From contig OY848919.1 in the NCBI GenBank assembly GCA_963693285.1, positions 6,044,136-6,108,135 of the forward strand: a DNA stretch of 64,000 nt, read 5' to 3'. Under the pieces are notes generated by a model. It ran no database searches. It was not told the DNA's origin and saw only the letters and a list, made by a program, of their open reading frames with translations. This DNA comes from Xestospongia muta. Its lineage: Eukaryota > Porifera > Demospongiae > Haplosclerida > Petrosiidae. This document shows, piece by piece, positions 21,185-32,529 of this stretch; position 1 is the stretch's first letter; every line of letters begins with the position of its first letter. A program made the translations under genes and the position numbers.

Positions 21185-21500
21185 AAAGTGAGTAAAGAAT
21201 AGTTAATATATAAAACCCAACACACAAAACTGCTTAATTCTTGAGATGGTGCAAACTGAAGTTGATCAGTACCATATTGGATCACATTAGCTTCAAATAT
21301 ACCATAGCCAAAAATATGGAAAAATTAAAACTAAACATATGCCAACTACAGCAGTGTTACTGAGATATACAAAGTATAGAGTCACCAATACTTTGCCAAC
21401 CATAAAAATTTGTGGAATGACCTCCTGATATTATAGTAGTAGTTGAAAGTAATATGTTTGTTACCAGTATCACAAGAGCTCCTTTCTCATCCATTTCTCA
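21185..21500 (-). pseudogene. Subgroup-D transporter pseudogene, N-terminal half
   Basis: Minus strand: LVILVTNILLSTTTIISGG (TM1-like, compare TIVVLASSILLTTLTIITGE at 5.1 kb), then YGIFEANVIQYGTDQLQFA and PSQELSSFVCW, the TM4 GTDQ/ASSDELS-type signature. The DQ and ELSSFVxW pattern matches DQMIGASGDELSAAVHWW of the intact subgroup-C gene. Several frame changes. Confidence 0.65.
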
Positions 21501-21880
21501 CCTATCAAGGAATGCAGTTAGGTGAGGTAATGTAAACATTCTAGTAGCTCATCTGTGTTTATCTTGTAGTTTATGAAGTGAGACAACAGGTACAGTACCA
21601 CAGAAAAATCATTTTTAAAACAAAGAACAGAATGAGAGGCGTATAAAGAAGTCATGCACTTACTTATAAGCAGAATATTTCTAAATAACCTCGAAGAAAT
21701 GACCTTCACTTTCAATCTAATACACCATGATGATTTCAAATATAAAAAATAAAACATTGGATGGAATATCACATAATCTTGTTCTTATTAAATAACAAGT
21801 CACTTAAGGTACATAGTGTGTATGCATAGACATAGTTGTAAACCTGTATTGATGATTTTATCTTCACTGTATAGATCTAG
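21501..21880. other. No supported gene
   Basis: An 84-codon minus-strand frame (21518-21772) is present but shows no recognisable family, repeat copy or composition signal. Confidence 0.4.
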
Positions 21881-21987
21881 ACCTTTGGATAGTGCTTTGT
21901 TAATTCTGACATCATGTACATATGTATGATTGTTATACAGCTATAATTATTGAAATGATTCCATTGTTCTTGCAGAATATATAGAAA

Positions 21988-23045
21988 TGGCATCATCATA
22001 TTGTTCAGTATTGTTTGTACTTTTAATTGTTACTTCACTACTTATCATTGCTGACCAATGTTGTTGGTATATTGTTCTAAATAATACAAGTCATCATGTG
22101 TGGTACTGGTTATGAAGTGGTAGTTCATCAACTCAAATAACTTAATATACCCAAAATAAGAAAAGAACTATTTACTTCATAATATGACTTTTGTCAAATT
22201 GAAAATGCCAGTAATATTACATTAAGAAGAGTATCTGATGGGTATTCATTGATTAAAAATTTTAAAAATGGAAACCTCTGGAACTACTGGTTTTGGATTT
22301 GTCAATATATCAAATAATCATTAGAAAACTTGGTGTTCATTGGATGTGTAACAACAACAATGAAAACATCATTCAATTATACACATTTGCATTTAGGATT
22401 TCAACAAAAAGATTTGCTTGTATTTAACCATTGCTAAATTATAACAATACAACAGATGATTATGTAGAATATGTTATACTAATGCTCAATCCTCTTTGTT
22501 CATCATTAATGGATCGTGTTCAATATTTGGTGCTAGTATTTTAATGATTATGGTATGCTTGCTTTTGCTGGTATTGCTGTAATATTTAAAGAAACTTAAC
22601 ATACTACTTCCTGTCTTGGCTCTAGTGACTTATGTTTGATCATGTTAGATTGGATTAGGTACTGTATAACCAGTCACTTGTGGCTAAATTTGAAAGTCAG
22701 TATACCACCTTTGTTTTTAACAATGGAACAGCAACATGGCTCTTACTAGTGTTTTTTATGGTATGATAAATTATCATTTTAAATTAAAAGATGCATGCAC
22801 ATTATTTAAAGAGACTAAAGAGACTATTGGTGCATGTATTTTTGTTATTTCCATCTTGTGTCATACCTCTTATTTAAACAGCACAAATAAATGTATGGAC
22901 ATCAATTACATTTAATAATGTCATAATTGGGACTTAAAATGGAGGATATCTTGCAGAGTTATATATTTACGTTAATTATGGTGAAGCAATCTAGCTAAGT
23001 ATTTTTGAATTATGCTGGACAATGTCAATTAATGTATTCTACCAA
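21988..23045 (+). pseudogene. Beta-helix membrane-protein pseudogene, 5' part
   Basis: Collinear with roughly the first 410 codons of the intact genes: signal peptide region (atggcatcatcatattgttc), WYWL followed by a stop, the TTGFGFVNIS block, the ALLVFNHC block and the FELCC block at 23010. Many stops, frame changes and deletions. The 5' leader before it (21880-21987) also matches that of the intact genes. The 3' part of the same gene is at 25262-25738, so the middle has been replaced by R1 and other repeats. Confidence 0.85.
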
Positions 23046-23166
23046 TACTTTAGCAGTAACATTAAAATATAAATAATATGGTATGTACTACTAGCAGTAG
23101 TATGGCTAACCATCTTAAAGTCTAGTTAACTTCTTAATTTTTAAGCTCTTTGTCTTATTCAGTTTA

Positions 23167-23690
23167 GAAAAATTATAATAAAGTACATGTACATTGCTGT
23201 AGTATAGCAAGTATATATGTAATGTAGAAATAGAAGAGGAAAAGGAATTACTGTTAAAATGACAGTTAAGAATTTGAAAATTGACAAAACTATTGATGTG
23301 ATAAATATTGCAAAAATGGTCAAGTTATCATATTAATTTTATTGAGAATTATTTGTAGGAAATAAAATTGGCAGTCGTAAAATAGTAAGTAGACTTTTAA
23401 ATTTTACGAAAATGCTATTAAGAAATAACTGTAGGTATCATAGGTAGCAAAAATTTACAAATCACCAATTAATTTTTAGCTATACTAATGTACCAACTAT
23501 ATGTTAAATAGTAAAGTATACAAAAATCAATTTTCTTATCTGACTGTAATTCTCCTTTTGAAGCAGTTAAAGTAATATTTAAGAATTAGTCACATTTGTG
23601 TACATAATACATTCATTAAAGATGTATTTTGACTTCACAAGTTTACTAATATAGTGTAACTCCTTTTGTGTGAAGTACCTTTCCTCTTCA
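23167..23690. repeat. Dispersed repeat R1, block a
   Basis: Diverged copy of 8107-8665; block b follows at 24905-25235. Confidence 0.8.
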
Positions 23691-23773
23691 ATAAGTCTAA
23701 CCTTATCCACCAGACTTTTTACCTCCTACATATATTAAGATATACATTATTTTATAGCATAATGCTAACCTCA

Positions 23774-23952
23774 GGGTGCTTCTTGGTGTAACTTGACCGA
23801 TGATGTAACAACTTGAATTTTGTCCTATGATGACATCACTATGTGTCATAGAGTTAATAATGTTAGGTTTAGGTTTAATCATATATGATGACATCACATG
23901 TGTCATTCATTACAATGTCATCATAGTCCACGTTACACCAGGAACCACCCAC
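23774..23952. repeat. Imperfect palindrome
   Basis: Left arm gggtgcttcttggtgtaac; the right arm, reversed, reads ggtggttcctggtgtaac. Inside, tatgatgacatcac occurs twice in direct orientation, 61 bases apart. Confidence 0.6.
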
Positions 23953-23970
23953 CTTATCTGTAGTCTGTCA

Positions 23971-23996
23971 GTGTGTGTGTGTGTGTGTGTGTGTGT
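23971..23996. repeat. (GT)13 microsatellite
   Basis: Perfect GT dinucleotide run. Confidence 0.95.
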
Positions 23997-24904
23997 CTGC
24001 ACTGCCTGTTTTTTTGAACTGCTATAACTTGGCAAGCGAAGCGTTAGCAGCTACCAAAGTTTAGCAACGAATAGAGAAACGTGTGGACTTTACAACAGTA
24101 GTATCAAGAACATCGTCAAAGAAAACGAGAGCTTAAAACTCGCAAAAGAATTTTCAGGCTGCAGAGGTCAAGTGCCGTTTCTCAAAAAGTAAAAAACTTA
24201 ATGTGGAGATTTTTTATTATGCCGTAGAGAATCTTAGAGGAATACGGATTAGCAAGACAAAAGGCCGTTGGTAGAAGCAATCGTTAAAAAGGTTCTGAAA
24301 AGTGTTTAGTGGACTTAAAGCGAAGTAACGCATTCAGTAAACGTCTCAAAGCACTGAACAAACTGCTACTAATAGATAATATATTGATTTATATTTGTAC
24401 TATGGGACGTTTCCAAAGAACGCTTCATTTTCAAGTTACAATAAATTTTGTATATGGAATATTGAAACATTTTAAAGCGTCATGTAAAGGCTCAGAGAAA
24501 CATTCATCACGAATCTAGCACTTAATCTTGGTTGGCAATTGAATGATACTATTACTTACTCAGTTACCACTTCACAGACATGTCAATCAGAGTGCAAAGT
24601 ACCCAGTAAACGACAAGACGTTTTTCCCTTTGATTTAAAGGAAATGCTGAGTCATCAAACAACAGTTTGTAATGTGTATCACGTGATCCATCAATAATTT
24701 GACCACACCTTGTCCAATCTTAAATGTACATCTACACGCACTCTGCAGTATACACTGGGCACAGCAGCGAGGTTAAGCACTTTAGTGCATTTTATTTCAA
24801 AGGCAATCATTAGCTTGATTACTCCCATCTTTATTAATATGTGAAGCTTCTTTTATATTTCCAACAATATATATTATTTAGTATATTTTCTGGAGCATAA
24901 AGGT

Positions 24905-25235
24905 CTTAACGATAGAACTCAATAATAATTCAACATCACATCAATCATCTCCTAAACCAAACTTTTTATTAATAAAAGGACCAAATTTGACTTAATATCA
25001 ATCTTTAGGTCCTGCACTAACCAAGATAATCACCAGATTGATTTCTACCAATGTAGTAACTGCAGGACTTAAGAAAATTGACTATTGTACTCACATTTGT
25101 ACTCATTGTGTTGTTCTGATCAATATGTCTATGTCTATCTGTTTATCATTGTGTCAGTTAATTGATTGATTCAAAGAAACTACAGTAAGTGAATAAATGA
25201 TGTGATTAGATAATTGATAGATATTGTAGGAGATA
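24905..25235. repeat. Dispersed repeat R1, block b
   Basis: Copy of 8850-9205 (shared tagaactcaataataattca, atcaatctttaggtcctg and tttatcattgtgtcagtta). Confidence 0.85.
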
Positions 25236-25261
25236 AAGATGTTTTAATAAATAATTATGCC

Positions 25262-25738
25262 CATTCCTAGAGGCTTTTAAAGACCATACAAACAAGGACA
25301 AGGTTACTGATATGGAGTGAGGGTCATAACACTTGTATTTGTCTATTTAATGTGGGCAGTCTTTAGAGCATACAATGTTTACTTAATGCTGTTTATGCAA
25401 CTAAAACCAGTTATTATATTGTGTTTCATTCAAACATCTATCAAACCTTTTCGAAATTCAATATTAAACCACATTGACTCATTTTGTATAACAATGCTGA
25501 TTGTTCAGCTCTTGTCAGCTATTGTGTTTGGTGATAGGTATTACTAGTTATCTTACATAATAGCTTCATACAACTATATTGTTGTTATTCTTTTTTTTTG
25601 GTGTTATAGTTTATCAGTGTTGGGAAAAGTGTAAATGCAAGTTGAGAAAAGAGAGAAGCCATGTTTGTGATTGTGTGGTTATCCTATCAGGTAAAAAAGA
25701 TGATAAAATATGACAAGTTGTGATAGCATTTCAGGATT
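25262..25738 (+). pseudogene. Beta-helix membrane-protein pseudogene, 3' part
   Basis: About 90% identical at the base level to the last 155 codons of the intact genes: YGVR-like start broken by a stop (ggttactgatatgg), VFVYLMWAVFRAYNV, the IQTSIKPFRNSILNHIDSF block, the last helix after a stop in place of Trp, and the tail. It ends at the same stop position. Much less decayed than the 5' part, so gene conversion with the intact copies is possible. Confidence 0.9.
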
Positions 25739-26200
25739 AAGTCACATTATATATAGTTTGTATGTTACAGTAGAAGGATTTTGAAGATTACATGTGTAGT
25801 TCTGATAAACCTTAAAAGATTATAATTTTAATAAATTACAAACACTCATAATATTTTTTAGAATATTTATGCATTCACATAAAGTATAGTAGCAAAATCA
25901 TGTCCTATTATTATTAATTTAGCTGAATTGATAACTTAATTAATATAGCAAATTAATAATAATTAATTATTCGTCTTGACTTCTCAACTTGCAACTGTAT
26001 AATCTACCACTGACTATAAGTTGTAAATGTGTACCACTTTTTATAACTTTTCCACAAAATTAATGATAGCTATGATACAATTATTATAAACTGTTGTCTG
26101 CTTTGTTTAATGATTTTAAAATGATTTTTTCACTCTCATTGTCTAGAATTTTTTAATATGCCAGCTGATGTTACTACTGCTTTGACGGTAGGTATTACAT
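25739..26200 (+). other. 3' flank of beta-helix copy with a 30-nt exon-like unit
   Basis: This flank recurs after the intact genes (30590-31100 and 56381-56860). Near its end is tttctag-like sequence, then ATG plus nine codons (MPADVTTALT, 26158-26187), followed by GTAGGT. The other two copies read MPGRVTIALV and MPAHFTIALV and keep the length, the open frame and the GTAGGT. It may be a small leader exon of the gene that follows, or a conserved relic. Confidence 0.4.
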
Positions 26201-26224
26201 TTATACTTATACATACTTGCCACC

Positions 26225-26680
26225 TGAATAGTAATACTTATATGTACTAGCTATTGTATACATTGGGACAAAAGTGGTTATGTGTATTTTATGATTATCA
26301 ATACAAACATAAACTACTCAACAACCAATACTGAGTTTCCCAAGTTTACATTAGCTATTTATTCAGTAGATCAACCTAAACAGTAGTACTAATATGTATC
26401 TGTTATGTATACATTGGAACTAAGGGATTATTTGGAATATTAATATAAATATAAATAACTCAATAGCCAATACTGATCTTCCCAAATTTATATTAGCTAT
26501 TTATTCAGCAGATCAAACTAAACAATAGTACTAATAATTATGTATCAGTTATGTATACATTGGGACTTAAGTGGTCATGTGTATTTGTGTTGTCAATACA
26601 ACATAAATTATCAAACAACCAATACTGATTGACATTCCTAAGTTTATATTAGCTATTTATTCAGTGGTACTATCTACAGA
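26225..26680. repeat. About 140-bp tandem repeat, three units, upstream of a beta-helix gene
   Basis: Each unit has tatgtatac attggga, a caatacaa block, caaccaatactga and tttacattagctatttattc. Similar arrays lie before other copies of this gene family, at 31310-31600 (two units) and 51836-52530 (three units, one split by the MITE). Confidence 0.8.
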
Positions 26681-26741
26681 GTATACTTTGCTTAGATGTG
26701 TTCTTCTTGACAAGAACAGCAATTAATTGTTGATGATTTTG

Positions 26742-26860
26742 GCTTCATTGCAGATCTTTGGATAGTACCTTGTTGTGATTCTGTCATCACTTATTAAGTA
26801 TGATTGTTATACACCTATAGTTATAGATATCATTTTATTGCCTTTACAGGATTTATGGAA
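26742..26860 (+). promoter_or_regulatory. Conserved 5' leader of the beta-helix gene, with probable 5'-UTR intron
   Basis: The leader recurs before five copies. It contains cattgcagatctttggatag, a tatgattgttat block and a pyrimidine-rich tract ending tttacag 11 bases before the ATG. In the copy at 52591 the matching donor is GTAAGTATG. Here the same place reads TTATTAAGTATG, so the GT of the donor is lost. See findings. Confidence 0.5.
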
Positions 26861-29800
26861 ATGGTATCATCACATATCCCAATATTGGTTGCATTTATAA
26901 TTGTTATTTCAACACTTACCACTGCTGAACCACTTTCTTCACAAGTTGTTCCAATTAATACAAGTGATCAACTGTGGTACTGGTTATGTAGTGGTAATGT
27001 TTCGATACAAAATAACTTGGTTTTTAAATTGACACAGAGGAAATATGTGCTGTACAACATGACCTTTTGTCTAATTGGAAATGTCAGTAATATTACATTA
27101 ACAGGACTCATTGACAGTAATTCATCAATTAAATGTCTAAAAAAGGAAAATTCCTCTTCAACTACTGGTTTTGGATTTGTCAATATATCAAGTATTACTA
27201 TAAGAAACTTGGAGTTCTTTGGATGTGGAGCAACAATAACAAAAACAGCTGTGACATCCTTCAATGATACACACCCACATTTAGGATATAAACAGAAAGC
27301 TCTGCTTGTATTCAACCATTGTTACAATATAACAATACATCATGTGATTATTGCACATTATGTAGGATATGCTATACTAATGTTTAATCCACTTGGCTCA
27401 TCATTTATGCATCATATTAAAAAAGTTCAATATGGATTTGGTGCTAGTCAGTGTACTGATTTTGGTATGTTTGCTTGTGCTGGTAGTGGTATAGCTGTGA
27501 TATTTAAAGACACTCAACAAACCTCTCCTAATATGACAACTGTTAATATTGTAATGTCACATTCAACTCTTTATTATAACTTAAATGTTATACCAGATGT
27601 TCCACCATTGACTCTAATAGGAAATGAGATATGTAAACTTCCTATAGTTGGTTCTGGTGGGTTAACTGTACTATTTAACCAGTCTTATGTGGCTAAATTT
27701 AAAAGTCAGTATACTACTGCTGGTTTTAATGGTGGAACAGTAACAGGATACTTACTAGTGTTATTTTACAATGGCATGATGAATTCTCATTTTTCATTAA
27801 AAGATGTAGATGAATATGATGGATATATTATCCCATCAACTAAACAAATTGGTGGTGCATGTATCACCATTATCTCCATCTTGTGTCACACCTGTTATTC
27901 AATCAGTATAAATGAATGGACACCAATTGCATTTAATAATGTGACATTTGGGACTCAAACAGGAGCATATCTTGAAGAACTCCCTTACCTGAAGTATGGT
28001 CAGGATATCTATCTCAATATTTTTGAATTATGCTGTGCAAAGTCTATTAATATATTCTTAAAAGGAGTTAAATATAGATATCATTATGCTTATATATCTG
28101 GCTCTGGTCTTTATGCATTCGTGAGAGATCAAGTTCGAAACTACAAAGAGAGCAACATCTCAATTGTATTAGAAGATACTGAAGTATGTTTCAGCCGTAA
28201 AGGTCATTTTGGTTATACAGTTTACTCTACAGTTCCATCTTTGACGTTAATAAACTGGGAGAACATCTTTGTCAAGGGAAAAAGCCATTTTCAAGATAAT
28301 TACTCACCAACAATTGCAGTATATCACAGCAACCTACATATAATTGGTAATGTATCCTTTATAAACAACAAAGCAGCTATAGGAGCTGCCATTCAACTTT
28401 ACAACTCATTCCTCATTCTCCAAGAACCACTTACTGCTACATTCATTAACAACAGTGTTTTGTTATATGGTGGAGCTATATATGTTGATAATATGGTTAT
28501 ACCAGGACACAATACGTGTCCTATACAAATCAAAACTAACAAAAAAGATCTACACAATTTAACTATAACTTTGATATTCAAAGGGAACACAGCAGGACTT
28601 GCTGGAAATAGTATTTATGCCACTTCTCTTTACAACTGCTTTTTCCTCTACTCACAAAATGATTTTAAACCATTACACTTTGACTGGAGATCAATCACAC
28701 ACTTTGATCCACCAACTTCTCTTGAAAATAAACTAAAACAAATTTCTTCTCAACCAGTCAAAATATGTTCCTGTCATCATGATCCTACAAAAAATGAAAC
28801 TATTTCCAAACAATGCTCAACATTACATCATATCATTAACACTTACCCTGGTAAGACGATAGTCATTTCTCTTTGTGCTATTGATGATTTTGGTAACATT
28901 ATTTACTCTCCTGCTATAGCTTTGTTCACAAATCGTAATTACTTTAAACAAAAAAGGTTGTTTCCAGATATCTTATATTTAAAAGAAGGACAAACACTTG
29001 TACCTCTCTTTGGTAATAAATGTAATCAAATCAATTACAATGTTCTCAGTAAACTAAATGAATTCCAACATGGAGTATTAAATATTGCAACACCAGGATA
29101 TCGAACGTCTTGGTTAGCTAGCATATATGTACATCCTTGTCCAATGGGGTTCATGTTGATTGGAGGTGAGTGTGGATGTAATAGTTTTATCACAGATATT
29201 TCACCTACAACAATATGTAACATCACTACAACAACTATTTCTATATCTTCTGGTCAATGGTTGGGTCATATATTCTCTTACAATAAAAGTGATTTAGGAT
29301 TTGCTTCTGTTTGTCCTCCTGGTAATTGTAAGACTGATACTCTACTAATCAATGTGACAGACCCACTCTCTATTTGTGAGTCCAGTAAGGCAGGTGTACT
29401 CTGTGGACAATGTCAACATAATCTGAGTGTTGTATTTGGTAGTACAGAATGTAGACCATGTTCTCATCTATGGTTAATTACAATAGTAGCATATGCTTTA
29501 TCTGGTTTGCTACTGGTAGTAATAATGCTTGTATTACCTCTGACTATATCAGAAGGACCATTAGCTGGTATCATAATAGCTATGAATATTACTTCTGTTT
29601 CAACTATTGACTATTTGGATAATAACAATTGGTTTTTATACACTGCTAGAGTCTTGGTATCCCTCATGAACCTTAATCTAGGTTTTCCAATGTGTTTGTA
29701 TAATGGAATGACAACTGCTATTAAAACTGGTATACAATTTGTTTATCCAGTGTATTTGTGGATTTTAGTAATTGGGTTCACCGTATTCAGTCAATATTCA

Positions 29801-30589
29801 ACTCGAGTCTCTAACAAAACAGCAAATTACTCTGTTCAAGTCTTAGCTAGTCTCATTCACCTCTCTTTTTCCAAAGTCCTTGCTTCGTGTATAGACATAA
29901 TATCTTATGTTCCTCTTCATACAGTACAAGATAGAACAGTAATAGTGTGGTATGGTGATGGTAATGTTAACTATCTCTCTAGTCCTCAACATATTGCTCT
30001 GTTTACTGTAGCAATGACAAGTTTGTTGTTGTATATTATACCTTATATAATATTTGTTACTTTGGGTAGATATTGTATGAGATGGAGATGTGTTAATAAG
30101 TACCTACGACCATTTTTAGAGGCTTTCCAAGGTCCATATAAACAAGGACAAGGCTATTGGTATGGAGTAAGGATGATAACAGTTGTATACGTCCATTTGA
30201 TGTGGGCAGTCTTTAGAGGATACAATGTTAACTTAATGTTGTTTATGCAACTAACACCAGTTATTATATTGTGCTTCATTCAAACATCTATCAAACCTTT
30301 TCGAAATTCAATATTAAACCACATTGACTCGTTTTGTATAGCAATGTTAATCATTCAGCTCTTGTCAGCTATTGTGTTTGGTGATAGATATTACTGGTTA
30401 TCTTACATAATAGCTTCATACAACTATATTGTTGTTATTCTTTTTTTTGGTGTTATAGTTTATCGATGTTGGGAAAAGTGTAAATGCAAGTTGAGAAAAG
30501 AGAGAAATCATGATTGTTGTCGTGTAGTTATCCCATCAGATGAAGAAGATGACGAAATGAGACATGCTCTGATAGCTTTTCAAGATTAA
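26861..30589 (+). CDS. Large beta-helix ectodomain, multipass membrane protein (copy 1)
   Basis: Single 1242-residue frame starting MVSSHIPILV. An upstream in-frame Met at 26804 lies before the probable splice acceptor, so it is less likely the start. Residues 1-25 form a signal peptide. About 26-840 is a secreted-type ectodomain rich in N-glycosylation sequons, with GNVSFINNKAAIGAAIQLYN and FINNSVLLYGGAIYVD, the spaced N/G pattern of a right-handed parallel beta-helix. Next is a Cys-rich stalk (CPPGNCK, LCGQCQHNLSVVFG, CRPCSHLW) near 800-870. The last 370 residues hold about eight to ten hydrophobic helices starting LITIVAYALSGLLLVVIMLV. The cytoplasmic tail is basic, then acidic (CWEKCKCKLRKE, SDEEDDEM). 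Role unknown: surface receptor, adhesion or channel-like protein are all open. About 95% identical to 52658-56380. I recognise the architecture as a type common in sponge and cnidarian gene sets, but not a named family. Confidence 0.85.
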   Translation: MVSSHIPILVAFIIVISTLTTAEPLSSQVVPINTSDQLWYWLCSGNVSIQNNLVFKLTQRKYVLYNMTFCLIGNVSNITLTGLIDSNSSIKCLKKENSSSTTGFGFVNISSITIRNLEFFGCGATITKTAVTSFNDTHPHLGYKQKALLVFNHCYNITIHHVIIAHYVGYAILMFNPLGSSFMHHIKKVQYGFGASQCTDFGMFACAGSGIAVIFKDTQQTSPNMTTVNIVMSHSTLYYNLNVIPDVPPLTLIGNEICKLPIVGSGGLTVLFNQSYVAKFKSQYTTAGFNGGTVTGYLLVLFYNGMMNSHFSLKDVDEYDGYIIPSTKQIGGACITIISILCHTCYSISINEWTPIAFNNVTFGTQTGAYLEELPYLKYGQDIYLNIFELCCAKSINIFLKGVKYRYHYAYISGSGLYAFVRDQVRNYKESNISIVLEDTEVCFSRKGHFGYTVYSTVPSLTLINWENIFVKGKSHFQDNYSPTIAVYHSNLHIIGNVSFINNKAAIGAAIQLYNSFLILQEPLTATFINNSVLLYGGAIYVDNMVIPGHNTCPIQIKTNKKDLHNLTITLIFKGNTAGLAGNSIYATSLYNCFFLYSQNDFKPLHFDWRSITHFDPPTSLENKLKQISSQPVKICSCHHDPTKNETISKQCSTLHHIINTYPGKTIVISLCAIDDFGNIIYSPAIALFTNRNYFKQKRLFPDILYLKEGQTLVPLFGNKCNQINYNVLSKLNEFQHGVLNIATPGYRTSWLASIYVHPCPMGFMLIGGECGCNSFITDISPTTICNITTTTISISSGQWLGHIFSYNKSDLGFASVCPPGNCKTDTLLINVTDPLSICESSKAGVLCGQCQHNLSVVFGSTECRPCSHLWLITIVAYALSGLLLVVIMLVLPLTISEGPLAGIIIAMNITSVSTIDYLDNNNWFLYTARVLVSLMNLNLGFPMCLYNGMTTAIKTGIQFVYPVYLWILVIGFTVFSQYSTRVSNKTANYSVQVLASLIHLSFSKVLASCIDIISYVPLHTVQDRTVIVWYGDGNVNYLSSPQHIALFTVAMTSLLLYIIPYIIFVTLGRYCMRWRCVNKYLRPFLEAFQGPYKQGQGYWYGVRMITVVYVHLMWAVFRGYNVNLMLFMQLTPVIILCFIQTSIKPFRNSILNHIDSFCIAMLIIQLLSAIVFGDRYYWLSYIIASYNYIVVILFFGVIVYRCWEKCKCKLRKERNHDCCRVVIPSDEEDDEMRHALIAFQD

Positions 30590-31100
30590 GTCGAGCTATA
30601 CATAGATTGTTTAACAATTAGTAATAGTGACATGAGTAGTTTTATTAATAAAATAATTATCATTTTAGTAAATTATAAACATATACACTCATAGCTATTT
30701 TAATAAGATAGATACATTTATACAGTAGCAAAATTAATGTCCTATTATTAATTTAGCTTAACTAATCTACATTTGTTTTATCAAAAATAACTAATTGATT
30801 AATTGTTCATCTTAACTTCTCAACTTGCAAGCAGGTGTTGCTGATGTAGTTCATACGTAGAACAATCCACCACTGACTATAAGTTGTGAATTGTTACCAC
30901 TTTCTAAAGCTTTTCCATAAATGATAACTATATCTAATACAATCATTATTATAAACTGTTTATAGCTACAAGCTATAAAAATACTAATGCGTCCTTCCCA
31001 AGCTTTGTCTAAAGACACTTGGAGGACTTGTTCACTCTAACGTTCTAGATCTGTTAATATGCCAGGTCGTGTTACTATAGCTTTGGTCGTAGGTATTACT
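30590..31100 (+). other. 3' flank of beta-helix copy 1 with 30-nt exon-like unit
   Basis: Homologous to 25739-26200 and 56381-56860. The exon-like ATG unit is at 31059-31088 (MPGRVTIALV), followed by GTAGGT. Confidence 0.4.
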
Positions 31101-31309
31101 TGGTCATGTTTTATTATGGCTTCACACAACTGTTGATATAAATACAAATTTCATAAAAGGCAAGCCACGCGCACAATTGTGGCAGTGTAGTTATTTCATC
31201 ACATAAAGTTAATGTTAATGTTCCAGATCATTAAGAGCAGCATCAGTACTTAATGTACATTATTGCAATATAATATTCCTGGGCATATACATTTATACTT
31301 ATACATATT

Positions 31310-31600
31310 TCAACGTACGCAGTAATTGTATAATATGTACTTGCTATGTATACATTGGGACTTAAATGGTCATGTGGATATTGTGATTATCTATACAAAT
31401 ATAAGTTATCCAACAACCGATACTGATGCTCCCAAATTTACATTAGCTGTTTATTCAGTAGATCAAATTAAACAGAAATACTAATATGTATCTGGTACGA
31501 ATACATTAGGAATTAAGTGGTCATTTAGATAATCAATCAAATATAAATTACCCAACAGCCAATACTAATTGACATTCCCAAGTTTATATTTTCAGTGGTA
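31310..31600. repeat. About 140-bp tandem repeat, two units
   Basis: Same repeat as 26225-26680, before the relic at 31711. Confidence 0.75.
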
Positions 31601-31710
31601 CTATCTACAAAGTATACTTTCTTTAGATGTATTCTTCCTGGAAAGTACAGCAGTAATTATTGATGATTATGACTTCATTGCAGATCTTTGGATAGTAAAG
31701 TACCTTTATA

Positions 31711-31945
31711 GAAATGGCATTATTGTTTTGTATCCAGTATTTTTAGTACTTATAATTGTTATATCAACACTTGCCACTCCTGAACCATTTTCTTTATATT
31801 GTTCCAATTAATATTTTTCAGCTATAAGATCGGCTATTCAACTTTACAACCCATTCTTTATTCTCCAAGAACCATTAACTGCTACATTCCTTAACAACAG
31901 TGTTTTGTTATATTATGGAGCTATATATGTTGATAATGTGGTAGA
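31711..31945 (+). pseudogene. Beta-helix gene relic with large internal deletion
   Basis: 31711-31812 matches the signal peptide and first codons (LVLIIVISTLATPEPFSL). The sequence then jumps at about 31830 to the part of the gene coding IQLYNSFLILQEP and FLNNSVLLY (counterpart near 28390-28480), about 1.4 kb of coding sequence being absent. It ends at about 31945, where repeat R3 begins. Confidence 0.85.
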
Positions 31946-32183
31946 AGCAATCGATTCAGAGTCATCATAAGAGCAGCTAGTTGTGTAAGTAAAAGTAATT
32001 GTTTATGCTGTTTTTTACATTCATTTACCCAAGATAACCATTTGTAAGATTAAACTTGTCGTGTTCGTTAATTATATCATAATGCCTGCTTTATAGTCAC
32101 AAATTTATTTCATGGTTTATTTTTATTACCTAGGTTCATTGTCATTCTTACCATCATCATCATAAAAACCAAATTTCTCATCA
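31931..32183 (-). pseudogene. R3 exon module, minus strand (54-nt exon plus truncated last exon)
   Basis: Minus strand: acceptor ctgcag, then a 54-nt exon 32183-32130 reading DEKFGFYDDDGKNDNEPS (last codon split), donor GTAATAA. Then an acceptor cttacacaactag-like and the next exon from 31976 reading CSYDDSESIAST, cut off at about 31931 where it meets the beta-helix relic. Equivalent exons occur at 35602-35849 and 40036-40302. The gene they belong to is not recognised. Confidence 0.5.
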
Positions 32184-32529
32184 CTGCAGTAGTTGATGGT
32201 GAACATAGAAATTACACATTCTACAATAACAGAAGTTATCTTTCATTATATATGTAAAATAAACCAAAATGTACTTATATTTACATGTGCTTACATTATT
32301 TAACATACTTTATGTAAAGGTAGCATATCTTATACTAACAATAATATAAGAATTATGTTTATATTTAGTGTAGTTTGTGTGGTCTCAAGTTTTGATCGTC
32401 TACTACGCTTCATATAAAATAGACATATTACTAAGGTTTATACAGAAAGCAAAACAATCATTTCCTTTGAGAATACCATTCAACTATTAAACGTGTCCTC
32501 ATGACAACATAAGAAGATTAGTTGTTCAT
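32184..32529 (+). other. Subgroup-B upstream block without its gene
   Basis: Matches the 5' flank of subgroup-B genes (for example 17880-18140 and 40325-40640): acattctacaataa, tatttagtgtagtttgtg-like, atactgaaagcaaaacaatc. The transporter that should follow is absent; the sequence breaks at about 32527 into the truncated gypsy element. Confidence 0.55.

Larger units (their letters stand above)
23691..24904. mobile_element. Insertion between R1 blocks, unidentified
   Basis: About 1.2 kb that replaces the about 190 bases separating blocks a and b in the 8-kb copy. It is less AT-rich than its surroundings and holds an imperfect palindrome (23774-23952), a (TG)n run (23971-23996) and basic coding-like pieces at 24110-24500 (for example RKRELKTRKRIFRLQRSS, then NVEIFYYAVENLRGIRISKT in another frame). 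This looks like the wreck of a transposon or nuclear-protein gene, but no family is recognised. Confidence 0.4.

Noticed and set aside
26968..27315. Antisense 115-codon frame, also present at 52765-53112
   Set aside because: It is the complement of the conserved beta-helix coding sequence; its conservation follows from the near identity of the two genes.
26861..30589. Calling the large protein a GPCR because of its many C-terminal helices
   Set aside because: Helix count looks like eight to ten, not seven, and no GPCR signature (DRY, GPS, NPxxY) was seen.
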